Source: 3107 sp965216225
GTDB taxonomy: Bacteria; Pseudomonadota; Alphaproteobacteria; Rhodobacterales; Rhodobacteraceae
Length of the DNA stretch: 50,766 nt
NCBI GenBank assembly: GCA_965216225.1
Contig: CBDCFF010000009.1
Span: 1 to 50,766, forward strand
Reading direction: 5' to 3'
Within the stretch, counting starts at the first letter, position 1, and every line of letters begins with the position of its first letter. Positions 35,616 to 45,074 of this stretch are shown in pieces. The notes under the pieces were generated by a model, which saw only the letters and a list, made by a program, of their open reading frames with translations, searched no databases and had not been told where the DNA came from. The position numbers were made by a program, and so were the translations under genes.

Positions 35616-36074
35616 TCATACCGGCAGCGCCGTCGTCTTTCTGACCGTTCTCAGGGCAAAGCTCGAATGCATCTGCGCGACCCCCGGCAGGCGGGCGAGG
35701 TGGCGGCGGTGGATGCGGGCGAAATCCTCGGTATCGCGGGCGACGACCTTGAGCAGATAATCGGACTTCCCCGCCATCAGATGACATTCCAGCACATCCG
35801 GGATTTTCGCCACTGCTTTCTCGAACGCCTCCAGAACTTCATCGGTCTGGCCCTGCAACGTGATCTCGACAAACACGGTCGAGGGGCAGCCCATCCTGCG
35901 CGCGTCCAGAAGCGCCACATAGCCCTCGATATAGCCTTCCGCCTCCAGCCTCTGCACCCTTCGATGACAGGCAGAGGCGGAGAGGTTCACCTTCTCTGCC
36001 AGTTCGACGTTGGCGATGCGGCCCGCGTTCTGCAACCGGGCCAGGATGCGGCGATCCGTGTTGTCGATGCGCAT
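35616..36074 (-). CDS. Lrp/AsnC family regulator, probably of alanine dehydrogenase
   Basis: A 152-residue transcription factor from MRIDNTDRRILARLQNAGR: AsnC-type helix-turn-helix (VELAEKVNLSASACHRRVQRLEAEGYI) then the RAM ligand-binding domain (VFVEITLQGQ, AKIPDVLECHLMAGKSDYLLKVV). It is divergent from ald, the arrangement in which such regulators switch ald on with alanine. ATG 36107 would add 11 residues but lies inside the operator-like inverted repeat and has no Shine-Dalgarno; ATG 36074 gives the usual family length. Confidence 0.9.
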   Translation of the reverse strand: MRIDNTDRRILARLQNAGRIANVELAEKVNLSASACHRRVQRLEAEGYIEGYVALLDARRMGCPSTVFVEITLQGQTDEVLEAFEKAVAKIPDVLECHLMAGKSDYLLKVVARDTEDFARIHRRHLARLPGVAQMHSSFALRTVRKTTALPV

Positions 36075-36105
36075 GTCGCGGCAAGTTTCTTCTGCAATTT
36101 TATTC

Positions 36106-36129
36106 ATATTTCGAAGAATAATCGAATAT
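36106..36129. promoter_or_regulatory. Lrp-type operator between the regulator and ald
   Basis: ATATTTCGA (36106-36114) and TCGAATAT (36122-36129) form an AT-rich inverted repeat with a 7-base A/T-rich spacer, like Lrp/AsnC sites. It lies 81 bases before the ald start and overlaps the upstream alternative start of the regulator. Confidence 0.55.
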
Positions 36130-36209
36130 CATCCGTCGAATCCAGAGATATTTCCAGGCAATTGCACCGGACCTGCGGCACACTGAACACAGGATTCGGA
36201 GGAGACCCC

Positions 36210-37331
<1,122 letters not shown>

Positions 37332-37412
37332 CCGCCGGGAATTCCCGCAAAATAGCCCCTTCACTCAGGGGAAAATCACGATTATCTGTGACCTGACCTT
37401 GCAGGAGCAAGC

Positions 37413-38138
37413 ATGACCGTTCACCAACCGATCTCTCTGCCTTCGCTGTCCGATTACCCGATCACCGGACGCTGGCCACCCACAGACCCGCACGCGATCC
37501 AGCTTTATTCCCTGACAACGCCCAACGGTGTGAAAGCGTCGATTGCCTTGGAGGAGACGGGCCTGCCCTATGATGCGCATCCGGTGTCCTTCGAGGCCGA
37601 CGATCAGTTCACGCCGGAGTTTCTGTCATTGAACCCGAACAACAAGATTCCGGCGATCATTGATCCCGACGGTCCGGGCGGCAAGCCGATCGGCCTGTTC
37701 GAGTCCGGCGCGATCCTGATCTATCTGGCAGAGAAATCGGGGATGCTTCTGCCGAAGGAACCGACCGGGCGTTACGAAGTGCTGCAATGGCTGATGTTCC
37801 AGATGGGCGGCATCGGTCCGATGTTCGGTCAGGTCGGGTATTTCTGCAAATTCGCCGGCAGGGATATAGACGACCCCCGCCCGCGCGAACGCTATGTGAA
37901 TGAGGCGCGCCGCCTTTTGAACGTTCTGGATGACCGGCTGAATGACCGGAGGTGGGTGGCCGGAGAGTATTCGATTGCGGACATCGCCATCGCGCCGTGG
38001 TTGCGGACCCTGCGCGACTTTTATCAGGTGGGCGATCTGGTCGGCTGGGACGGGTTGAAAAACGCGCCGGCCTTTCTGGACCGGTTCCTCGACCGTCCGG
38101 CGGTACAACGCGGGATGGTGTCGCCGCCGCGCAACTGA
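37413..38138 (+). CDS. Glutathione S-transferase family protein, YghU/YfcG-like
   Basis: A 241-residue GST-fold protein. The thioredoxin-like half begins near residue 28 (IQLYSLTTPNGVKASIALEE) with the TPNG motif of nu-class GSTs such as YfcG and YghU, which act as glutathione-dependent disulfide reductases. FESGAILIYLAEKSG binds the glutathione gamma-glutamyl group. The helical half has YSIADIAIAPW. The 25 or so extra N-terminal residues are typical of the YghU type. Nothing in the context suggests a specific substrate. Confidence 0.88.
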   Translation: MTVHQPISLPSLSDYPITGRWPPTDPHAIQLYSLTTPNGVKASIALEETGLPYDAHPVSFEADDQFTPEFLSLNPNNKIPAIIDPDGPGGKPIGLFESGAILIYLAEKSGMLLPKEPTGRYEVLQWLMFQMGGIGPMFGQVGYFCKFAGRDIDDPRPRERYVNEARRLLNVLDDRLNDRRWVAGEYSIADIAIAPWLRTLRDFYQVGDLVGWDGLKNAPAFLDRFLDRPAVQRGMVSPPRN

Positions 38139-38207
38139 CGCCTGACGCCTGTTGCGGGGATGATCAGGAGGCCGGGCATGACCGGGATGCTTCCGGGGCG
38201 ATCAGAA

Positions 38208-38227
38208 AATTAATATTTGCGTTAATT
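38208..38227. promoter_or_regulatory. ArsR-type operator candidate
   Basis: AATTAA (38208-38213) and TTAATT (38222-38227) form an AT-rich inverted repeat with an 8-base spacer in an otherwise GC-rich region, 36 bases before the ArsR-family gene. Its position fits autoregulation of the four-gene operon. Confidence 0.45.
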
Positions 38228-38262
38228 AAGGATTGTGTTAAAAAGCGCCACAGGAGGTTGAG

Positions 38263-38589
38263 ATGTCGCACCTGCCCATGCTCTTTTCCGCCCTCGGCGA
38301 CCCGACCCGGTTTGCGATTGTGGAGCGTCTGATGAATGAGGGCGAACTGTCCGTTTCGGACATTCGGGAAGGGCAAAGCATCTCGGCGCCCGCCATTTCC
38401 CGGCATCTGAAAGTGTTGGCCGGTTCCGGTATCGTCTCGCGGCGGTCGCAGGCGCAGCAGCGGCTTTATTCCGTGCGTCCGCAGGCCATCGGGACGATCA
38501 GCGCCTGGACCATGGGCCATCGCGAGTTCTGGGAAGCAAGGCTCAACCTGCTTGAGGCTGCATTGATGAAGGAGATTGACCGCAAATGA
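38263..38589 (+). CDS. ArsR-family winged-helix regulator
   Basis: A 108-residue regulator with LFSALGDPTRFAIVERLM and the recognition helix SAPAISRHLKVLAGSGIVSRR. It has none of the metal-binding cysteine motifs (such as ELCVCDL) of metal sensors. This subgroup is typically encoded with SRPBCC/AHSA1-domain proteins, exactly as here. CAGGAGG lies upstream of ATG 38263. Its stop overlaps the next start (ATGA). Probably represses its own operon through the inverted repeat at 38208-38227; the inducer is unknown. Confidence 0.9.
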   Translation: MSHLPMLFSALGDPTRFAIVERLMNEGELSVSDIREGQSISAPAISRHLKVLAGSGIVSRRSQAQQRLYSVRPQAIGTISAWTMGHREFWEARLNLLEAALMKEIDRK

Positions 38590-39017
38590 CCGATCTGACG
38601 CTGGAACGCACGCTGCCCGCGCCGCCCGAAAAGGTGTTCGAGTTCGTATCGAAACACGAACACCTGCTGAAATGGTGGGGCCCCGAATGTATGTATGTGC
38701 CCGAAGGCACACTGGATTTCACGCAGACCGGCCCCTGGTTCTCTGTCATGCAAAATGCCGACGGCAAGCGGTTCAAGGTCTCGGGGCGGGTGACAAGGGT
38801 ATCTCCGCCCGCTCTGGTTGCCTTTACTTGGGGCTGGCACGACGAAAACGATTCGCGCGGCCATGAAAGCCACGTCATGATCGAACTGGAAGATACCGGC
38901 GACGGGCGGACCAGACTGATGCTGCATCATCGCGGCCTTGCCGACGAGGAAAGCGCAGGCAGCCATGAATCGGGCTGGACATCGTCCCTGCGCAAGCTCG
39001 AAGCGCAATTCGCCTGA
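38586..39017 (+). CDS. SRPBCC (AHSA1-like) domain protein
   Basis: A 143-residue START/Bet v1-like protein: LERTLPAPPEKVFEFVSKHEHLLKWWGPECM at the start, GRVTRVSPPALVAFTWGWHDEN, and HHRGLADEESAGSHESGWTSSLRKLEAQ at the end. These proteins bind hydrophobic ligands in a deep pocket. Translationally coupled to the ArsR-family gene by a 4-base overlap. Whether it senses the inducer or handles its product is unknown. Confidence 0.9.
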   Translation: MTDLTLERTLPAPPEKVFEFVSKHEHLLKWWGPECMYVPEGTLDFTQTGPWFSVMQNADGKRFKVSGRVTRVSPPALVAFTWGWHDENDSRGHESHVMIELEDTGDGRTRLMLHHRGLADEESAGSHESGWTSSLRKLEAQFA

Positions 39018-39110
39018 CCTGGGCAGGGGGGCCGATGAAAAACGCCACCCCGGCCGACATGAAACCGTGCCGCAACGCGGCTGTCGCATTCAACAGGAAG
39101 GAGACTGAAA

Positions 39111-39419
39111 ATGCCCAAATTCGTTTTTGCCTATCATGGCGGAAAGATGCCCGAAACGCCCGAAGAAGGGGCAGAGGTCATGGCCAGATGGCAGGCCTGG
39201 TTTGAAGGGATGGGGGACGCCGTCGTGGATGGCGGAAACCCGGCGGGGCCGTCCAGAACCGTCACGGCAAGCGGGGTCGAGGATAATGGCGACGCGAATC
39301 CGCTGTCCGGCTATTCCCTGATCAACGCCGATTCAATTGATGCGGCGGTGGAAATTGCCAAAGGCTGCCCGATTCTTTCGTATGGAACCGTCGAGGTCGC
39401 CGAAGCGGTCGAGATGTGA
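39111..39419 (+). CDS. YCII-related domain protein
   Basis: A 102-residue single-domain protein: MPKFVFAYHGGKMPETPEEGAEVMARWQAWFEGMG, then SGYSLINADSIDAAVEIAKGCPIL, as in YCII/DGPF-type proteins. The family fold is ferredoxin-like and some members are small enzymes or ligand binders. ACAGGAAGGAG precedes the ATG. It belongs to the ArsR-SRPBCC operon, with a gap of about 90 bp. Confidence 0.88.
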   Translation: MPKFVFAYHGGKMPETPEEGAEVMARWQAWFEGMGDAVVDGGNPAGPSRTVTASGVEDNGDANPLSGYSLINADSIDAAVEIAKGCPILSYGTVEVAEAVEM

Positions 39420-39458
39420 GATCGACTGCCATGAGCGCAACAGAATCGGGAGACTGCG

Positions 39459-39845
39459 ATGAGTGAAATATTTTCCGATGTCGGCTGGACAGGCGTGATC
39501 GTCGGCGCCGTGGCGTCGTTTCTGGCTGGCTGGCTGTGGTATTCGCCGCGGCTTCTGGGAAAGACCTGGGCCGAAGGCGTCGGGGTCCGGATGGATTCAG
39601 CCTCGGAAATGCCCTTGGCCGCCATGGCGACGCAAATGCTTGGCCTGCTGCTGATGAGCTGGTTCGTGGGCGTGACGGCCAGGATGGATGCGCTGTTGAC
39701 CGTCATTCTCGGCACCGTCGCATTCGGGGTGCTGGGCATGTCCGTCAGCCTGTTTGCCCGCCATGGCGGCCCTGCCGCCCTGATCAATTTCGGCTACTGG
39801 ATCGTCGCGCTGGTCATCATGATCATCGCTCAGGGGATATTCTGA
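39459..39845 (+). CDS. DUF1761 membrane protein
   Basis: A 128-residue integral membrane protein with about four hydrophobic helices: VIVGAVASFLAGWLWYS, MATQMLGLLLMSWFVGV, LLTVILGTVAFGVLGMS and INFGYWIVALVIMIIAQGIF. The WYSPRLLGKTW segment after helix 1 is typical of DUF1761. Function unknown. Last gene of the ArsR-headed operon; only IS debris follows. Confidence 0.87.
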   Translation: MSEIFSDVGWTGVIVGAVASFLAGWLWYSPRLLGKTWAEGVGVRMDSASEMPLAAMATQMLGLLLMSWFVGVTARMDALLTVILGTVAFGVLGMSVSLFARHGGPAALINFGYWIVALVIMIIAQGIF

Positions 39846-40019
39846 CCGGATACCGGCCAGGGCAGGGGTGGTCGGATGAACCGGATATCCGTGTCACACG
39901 CGCCTGTTCGGGTGACGCGCCGGTCTGCGTCGTGACGCCGCTATTCAGCGAGGGGACCATGCAGACCTGGTTGCAGTAGCTGGCTGGCGACAGTTGCGTC
40001 GAATATTCGTGCGTGAAGT

Positions 40020-40200
40020 CGGGCGGGTTGGCCGAAGGAATGCCGAGGCAACGGCAGAACCTTTTGACGGATGCGGGAATTTCATCGGCGGGTCTGAGCC
40101 GTTTGCAGAGTTTCGGGTTGTCATTGCGGGATTGGATAAAGGCGGCAATGTCGGCTTCCGGTTCGGCGGTCGTCTGATCGCGGGAGTCAATCGCTTGTCG
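40020..40200 (-). pseudogene. IS630-family transposase, C-terminal fragment
   Basis: On the minus strand the frame reads QTTAEPEADIAAFIQSRNDNPKLCK and ends near IPASVKRFCRC, closely matching the C-terminus of the IS630 remnant at 9210-9360 (STAEPEADIAAFIEAHNENP). All catalytic parts are missing. The 170 bases between DUF1761 and this piece, and the 200 bases to its right, show no recognisable gene. Confidence 0.65.
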
Positions 40201-40403
40201 AAAATCTCATCCATGCCGGTTTCAGGGTCGTCTCCGTGGTCAACTCGGAAGAGCCGCCGACATCATAGCTTGCAAAAGAACAGGGTGTTCCAGAGTGGAC
40301 CTCGCACTTCATGCCTTGAGAGGCGTGCTACCCGGTTGGACGGAATCACCCCGGCTCTCACGTCCCGGCAGGGACAGATCGTCGATCGCCCGACAGGAGG
40401 GTC

Positions 40404-40541
40404 TTATGCCGTTGCACCCTCCACGGTTGACCAACGAAACTCGGTTTTGTCACGCAGCATGGCAAACATGGCCACGGCCATCTTCCTGGCAAGAGCCACC
40501 GCCGCCTTCTTCAGCCCCTTGCGTCTGGCGGGCGCAGAGAC
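40404..40541 (-). pseudogene. IS110-family transposase, C-terminal fragment
   Basis: The minus strand encodes ARRKGLKKAAVALARKMAVAM, then FAMLRDKTEFRW, and a stop at 40404-40406. This is the typical basic C-terminus of an IS110/IS116 transposase. It is a different subtype from the copy at 2906-3870. Its 5' side is cut exactly where the IS481 end begins at 40542. Confidence 0.55.
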
Positions 40542-40648
40542 TGTTTGATCCCAAGTTTTGATGGTGCGATCTTTTCTTTGGAATGGAAGGAAGCCCTATG
40601 GGACAAGTACTTCACGGCAGCGCCACGACGACTGCGGCGGTCCGTCGC
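40542..40648 (+). pseudogene. IS481 left end with first 17 codons of its transposase
   Basis: Begins TGTTTGATCCCAAG, a typical IS481 terminal sequence, and contains ATG 40598 followed by MGQVLHGSATTTAAVRR, the usual N-terminus of IS481 type A transposases. The rest is missing. The type A remnant at 4067-4976 lacks just this N-terminus, but the two pieces do not add up to a whole protein (residues 18 to about 33 are absent from both). Confidence 0.7.
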
Positions 40649-40775
40649 CAACGTGGTCATGGGCTACGGGGTGGCAGTCGTCACGCAGATCCTGATCTTC
40701 CCGGTGTTCGGACTGCACACCACGCTGGCGCAGAACCTGAAGATGGGCGCGCGCTTCACAGTGTTATGCGGAGTT
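40645..40775 (+). pseudogene. Small membrane protein fragment (DUF7220-like)
   Basis: In the frame after the IS481 end the sequence reads SVANVVMGYGVAVVTQILIFP, then VFGLHTTLAQNLKMGARFTV. It resembles small phage- or plasmid-associated membrane proteins of Rhodobacterales (DUF7220, recalled by pattern only). Its start was replaced by the IS481 junction and its end runs into unrelated sequence. It may mark a former prophage or integrative element beside the broken recombinase. Confidence 0.45.
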
Positions 40776-40892
40776 GTTTGGGGCCGACTACCGCAGGGAA
40801 CTGACGGACAACGGTTTTCTGACCTGCGTTTGTCGACATAATCGGCTTGTCCTGCGTGCGGCGCCATGGTGGTGCCTTTCACGGAGGACAAC

Positions 40893-41530
40893 ATGAACGA
40901 ACACGACACGCCGATCAGACGACGGCGGCTGCTCGATGCCGGGCCGCATCTTGCCGGAACCGGGCTTTCGCCGGTCTCGGTCCACATCCATCCTGGCTCG
41001 GCCCGGCACTTCCTGGCTTGGCTCATCCAGAGCGGCATCGCGCTGGATGAGGTGGGGCGGGACACCGTGGCGCGGTTTGCGGGACACGATTGCCGGTGCC
41101 ACTCGGCACCGCGCCTGGTTGGGCAGTATTACATCAACCGTGTCGACCGCTTCGTGCGCCACCTTGCCGAGCGGGGCGTCCTGCCGCCGCGGCCGGTGGC
41201 CTAAACACCGGCGGTGGACCGCAACGTCGCGGACTGGCTCGATGCACAGGCCCGGCAGCGCGGGCTTGCACCGGTCACCATCGCGCGCCACGGCCGGATG
41301 CTGGCGCAGATCCTGCCGCTGATCGGCACCGACCCGTCCCGCTACACGGGGCGGATCATCCGCGACGGTTTGCTCGATCACGCCCGGACATCGCGCTCCG
41401 TGCACTATCCGAAGATGGTGGCGAGCGCGCTGCGGCTTTATCTGCGCCACCTTGCCCATCGCGGTCTCGCCGCGCCCGACCTCGACCGGGCGGTGCCGAC
41501 AGCGAAGAGTTGGCGGCTGGCGACGTTGTT
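40893..41530 (+). pseudogene. Tyrosine recombinase/integrase, N-terminal part with an ochre stop
   Basis: ATG 40893 (after ACGGAGGA) opens an integrase with two SAM-like DNA-binding segments: HPGSARHFLAWLIQSGIALDEV and RHGRMLAQILPLIGTDPSRYTG, then ARTSRSVHYPKMVASALRLYLRHLAHRG and AVPTAKSWRLATL. A TAA at 41202-41204 interrupts it in the same frame, so one nonsense mutation splits it. The C-terminal catalytic domain with the R-H-R-Y residues is absent; the frame is cut near 41530 and runs on into an IS5 end. Certainly inactive. Confidence 0.8.
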
Positions 41531-41536
41531 GCAGGG

Positions 41537-41875
41537 AGGCCGTCTTGTCTGGCAGGTGAGAGCTTTGTCTCTGATCTGGACATCCTTGATGCCACATAAG
41601 TTCACCTCCGGCCGCCGCCACAAATTTCCGAGGAAACGATGTCAGGTGACAAACCGGGCGGAGTATAACGAGAGCCTCCGGCAACGCGGCAATCTGACCA
41701 TCTGGATCACTGGCGATGCGCCAGGACAATGGCGAACTCCACGCCGGTCGCCCCCGGGCGGTCAGCCTGAGTATTCGGAATTTGCCATCGCAACTTGCTT
41801 GACCCTGCGCACGATTTACAAATTACCCCTGCGTCAGACGCAGGGGCTGATGCGCAGTATTGCGCAACTGACGGG
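41537..41875 (+). pseudogene. IS5-family transposase, N-terminal fragment
   Basis: Starts with IS end-like sequence and ATG 41589 (MPHKFTSGRRHKFPRKRCQVTN), followed by AEYNESLRQRGNLTIWITGD and FAIATCLTLRTIYKLPLRQTQG. This is the DUF4372/IS5 N-terminal domain. The frame continues to 41984 but the last 35 codons are unrelated. It is fused in frame to the integrase remnant upstream (open frame 41214-41984). Confidence 0.75.
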
Positions 41876-41993
41876 CATTTGCCGCGCGCCGGTCGCTGCG
41901 GATACGTCAGTCGGATTGCCGGGCGGGCGCCGGCGGGGCGCGCGGTCCATAATCCGGCTTGCAAGACCTTCCGGCCTTGCATAGGGCTGGGGG

Positions 41994-43349
41994 GTGAAAA
42001 AGGAACTCTCATACCGGGACCATGTGCGGGCGATTCTGCTTCTGGGTGTGCCCCTGATCGGCAGCCATCTGGCGCAGATCCTGATCGGCGTGACCGATAC
42101 GGTGATGATGGGCTGGTACGGCGTGACCGAACTGGCCGCGCTGGTGCTGGGCAGCACCTGCTTCTTCGTCTTTTTCATTCTCGGCTCCGGCTTTGCCAAT
42201 GCGGTGATGCCGATGGTGGCAGAGGCCGCCGCCTACGGCAATGAACGTCAGGTGCGCCGGGTCACGCGCATGGCGTTGTGGCTGTCGATCGCCTTTGGCG
42301 TGTTGGTCGCGCCGGTTTTCCTGTGGTCGGGGTCGATCCTGCAATTTCTGGGGCAGGATGCGGATGTGACCATGCTGTCGCAGACCTATCTCGGGATTGT
42401 GGTCGCGGGCATGATTCCGGCGCTGGTGACGCTGGTTCTGAAAAGCTACCTGTCGGCGCTGGAACTTGCGGTCGCGCTCTTGTGGGTGACGATCGGGGCG
42501 GCAGTGCTGAACGGTCTTGTCAATTACGCCCTGATCTTCGGCAACTGGGGCTTCCCGGAACTTGGCGTCAGGGGGGCGGCCATCGCCTCTGTCCTGTCCT
42601 ATCTTCTGGGGGCGGCGGCGCTGATGGTCCATGCGATCATCCGCACCCCGGAGCACGCGCTCTTTCAGCGGTTCTGGCGCCCGGATCGCGATGCGCTGCG
42701 GCAGGTCTTCCGTCTGGGCTGGCCGATCAGCCTGACCCTGCTGTCGGAGGTCGGGCTTTTTGCCGCCGCCGCTGTCATGATCGGCTGGGTCGGCACGACC
42801 GAACTGGCCGCGCACGGGATTGTGCTGCAACTGGCGGCGATCACCTTCATGGTGTATATGGGGCTGGGCAGCGTGGCGACGATCCGGGCGGGCCGGGCGC
42901 TGGGCCGCAAGGACCGGCAGGCGCTTGTGGATGGGGGCAGGATGACCACCCTGCTGTCGCTGTGCTTTGCGCTGATGACAGTTGCCGTGTTTCTGGGCTT
43001 TCCCGAATTCCTGATCGGCCTGTTTCTGAACCCGCAGGAACCCGCGCGGCTGGCGATTCTGGAGATTGGCGCGCCGCTGCTGGCGCTGGCGGCGCTGTTT
43101 CAACTGGCCGATAGCGCGCAAGCCATCGGGCTGGGGCTTTTGCGCGGGGTGCAGGACACCAGGGTTCCCATGATCATCGCCGCGTTCAGCTATTGGGGCG
43201 TCGGCGTGTCGGGCAGCTATATTCTCAGCCAGCCATTGGGGATGGGCGCGCCGGGCGTGTGGATGGGGCTGGTGGCTGGATTGACCAGCGCCGCGATATT
43301 GCTGAACCTTCGGTTCTGGCGGCAGATGTTCAGGGTGATCATGGCCTGA
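41994..43349 (+). CDS. MATE-family multidrug/Na+ antiporter
   Basis: A 451-residue inner-membrane exporter with twelve predicted helices in two MatE halves. Half one contains LGVPLIGSHLAQILIGVTDTVMMG, and half two contains LGWPISLTLLSEVGLFAAAAVMIG, the paired motif typical of NorM/DinF-type MATE proteins. It should expel cationic drugs or metabolites in exchange for Na+ or H+. The start is GTG 41994 with GGGCTGGGGG upstream. It lies immediately after IS debris, so its original promoter may have been changed. Confidence 0.93.
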   Translation: MKKELSYRDHVRAILLLGVPLIGSHLAQILIGVTDTVMMGWYGVTELAALVLGSTCFFVFFILGSGFANAVMPMVAEAAAYGNERQVRRVTRMALWLSIAFGVLVAPVFLWSGSILQFLGQDADVTMLSQTYLGIVVAGMIPALVTLVLKSYLSALELAVALLWVTIGAAVLNGLVNYALIFGNWGFPELGVRGAAIASVLSYLLGAAALMVHAIIRTPEHALFQRFWRPDRDALRQVFRLGWPISLTLLSEVGLFAAAAVMIGWVGTTELAAHGIVLQLAAITFMVYMGLGSVATIRAGRALGRKDRQALVDGGRMTTLLSLCFALMTVAVFLGFPEFLIGLFLNPQEPARLAILEIGAPLLALAALFQLADSAQAIGLGLLRGVQDTRVPMIIAAFSYWGVGVSGSYILSQPLGMGAPGVWMGLVAGLTSAAILLNLRFWRQMFRVIMA

Positions 43350-43361
43350 TCCGTCGCCGGT

Positions 43362-43772
43362 TTATTTTTCCGACCGCTTCCCCGGCCGTTCCGCCTTTTT
43401 GCGCACCAGAACCGTGCGCAGATCGTGCATGGCCAGAAGCAGGGCGTCCGTCACCTCTTGCAGTTGCACATCGCCAGCTTTCGACTGCGCCCACTGGGCG
43501 GTCAGGTTCAGGTGATCGACGGTCCGGTGAATATCGTCGATGTCGCGCGCGGCCAGAAGCGCAGCGCGCTTTTCCATCCAGTCCCGGATCGCCGCCATAT
43601 CCGTATCCGACAGCGCCCGCCCGCCCTGGGGCCTGATCTCTCCGTTGCGGATGTTCACGGTCGCGATCTGGTCCATCCCGATCCGCCGGAGCTGGTTCCC
43701 GGTATCCACGCAAAACACCGCCGCGCCGTTTTCGCGGACCCGAAAGTAGTGGTCTGGCAATTCTTCGGCCAT
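43362..43772 (-). CDS. Conserved hypothetical protein
   Basis: A 136-residue soluble protein: MAEELPDHYFRVRENGAAVFCVDTGN, then RRIGMDQIATVNIRNGEIRPQGG, DTDMAAIRDWMEKRAALLAARDIDDI and a basic C-terminus (VRKKAERPGKRSEK). I recognise it only as a protein found in many Rhodobacterales, with no assigned domain. The codon pattern and the match between start and the ald-like neighbours support a real gene. It is 10 bases downstream of the aspartate aminotransferase stop, so they probably form one transcript. Confidence 0.75.
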   Translation of the reverse strand: MAEELPDHYFRVRENGAAVFCVDTGNQLRRIGMDQIATVNIRNGEIRPQGGRALSDTDMAAIRDWMEKRAALLAARDIDDIHRTVDHLNLTAQWAQSKAGDVQLQEVTDALLLAMHDLRTVLVRKKAERPGKRSEK

Positions 43773-43782
43773 GTGCCCCCCG

Positions 43783-44985
43783 TCAGCGCAACCCCTTGCA
43801 GAAAGTCCGGATGCGCGCGCACGCCTCTTTCAGTGCTTCGTCCGAAGCAGCGTAGCTGATCCGGAAATACGGCGAAAGCCCGAAGGCGGCGCCAAAGACG
43901 ACGGCGACGCCGGTTTCCTCCAGCAGCGCGGTCGCGAAGGCTTCGTCAGTGTCAACAGGCGCGCCGCCCGCACTGGTCTTGCCGATGCAGCCCGCGATGG
44001 AGGGATAGACGTAAAAGGCGCCTTCGGGCACCGGGCAGGCGATGCCGGGCGCGGCGTTCAGCATCTCCACCACCAGATCGCGGCGGCGCATGAAAACCTC
44101 GTTATGCGCGGCCAGAAAGCCCTGCGGACCGTTCAGCGCCTCCACTGCCGCCCACTGGCTGACGGACGAGGGGTTGGAGGTCGATTGCGACTGGATCTTG
44201 CACATCCCGGCGATCAGTTCCTCCGGCCCGCCAGCATAGCCGATCCGCCAGCCGGTCATGCAATAGGCTTTGGAGACGCCATTGACGGTCAGCGTCCGGT
44301 CGTAAAGACGCGGCTCTGCCTCTGCCGGTGTGCAGAACCTGAAATCGTCAAAGGCCAGATGTTCATACATGTCGTCCGACATCACCCAGACATGGGGGTG
44401 GCGCATCAGAACGTCGGTGAGTTCCCGCAATGCCCCCCGGCCATAGCCTGCGCCGGTGGGGTTGGAGGGCGAATTGAAGATCAGCCATCTGGTTCCGGGC
44501 GTGATCGCGGCCTCCAGCCGGTCGGCGGTCAGTCTGAAACCGGTCTGGATGGAGGTCTGTGCAATCACCGGTCTGCCGCCCGCCAGCCGCACCATGTCAG
44601 GGTAGCTTGCCCAATAGGGGGCGGGGATCACCACCTCGTCCGCCGGGTTCAGCGTGGCCATCAGCGCGTTGTAAAGGATCTGTTTGCCGCCGGCGCCGAC
44701 GCTGATCTGCGACGGCGCGTAGCAAAGCCCGTTTTCCCGTTCGAACTTGGCGCAGATCGCCGCTTTCAGTTCCGCAATGCCGTCCGGCGCCGTATAGCGT
44801 GTGTGGCCCGCATCAATCGCGGCCTTGGCGGCATTGCGAATGTTTTCGGGGGTGTCGAAATCGGGCTCTCCCGCGCTCAGCGCGATGATGTCGCGCCCTT
44901 CGGCGGCCAGTTCCCTGGCCCTGGAGGTGATGGCGATGGTGGGGGAGGCGCTGACGCGGGAAAGCGTTGCGGAAAGAACGGACAT
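43783..44985 (-). CDS. aspC: Aspartate/aromatic aminotransferase, class I (AAT subgroup Ib)
   Basis: A PLP enzyme of 400 residues transferring amino groups between aspartate and 2-oxoglutarate; many subgroup Ib enzymes also act on prephenate. Motifs: LSAGEPDFDTPENI, YTAPDGIAELK, IFNSPSNPTGAGY near 175, VMSDDMYEHLAF near 205, and VNGVSKAYCMTGWRIGYAGG with the PLP lysine near 240. The C-terminus FRISYAASDEALKEACARI has the substrate-binding Arg. ATG 44985 (MSVLSATLSRVSASPTIAIT) matches the family start. It is divergent from the XRE regulator. Confidence 0.93.
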   Translation of the reverse strand: MSVLSATLSRVSASPTIAITSRARELAAEGRDIIALSAGEPDFDTPENIRNAAKAAIDAGHTRYTAPDGIAELKAAICAKFERENGLCYAPSQISVGAGGKQILYNALMATLNPADEVVIPAPYWASYPDMVRLAGGRPVIAQTSIQTGFRLTADRLEAAITPGTRWLIFNSPSNPTGAGYGRGALRELTDVLMRHPHVWVMSDDMYEHLAFDDFRFCTPAEAEPRLYDRTLTVNGVSKAYCMTGWRIGYAGGPEELIAGMCKIQSQSTSNPSSVSQWAAVEALNGPQGFLAAHNEVFMRRRDLVVEMLNAAPGIACPVPEGAFYVYPSIAGCIGKTSAGGAPVDTDEAFATALLEETGVAVVFGAAFGLSPYFRISYAASDEALKEACARIRTFCKGLR

Positions 44986-45074
44986 GAGAGGCACCGTTTG
45001 AACTGTTGCCGCCCATGTCTTAGGGTGCATCGGGTGGGCGTTCAAGCGAATTGCCAAACATATGGGAGCCGGAA

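Noticed and set aside
42009..43121. 370-codon minus-strand frame opposite the MATE gene
   Set aside because: Shadow of the MATE coding sequence; low-complexity basic translation.
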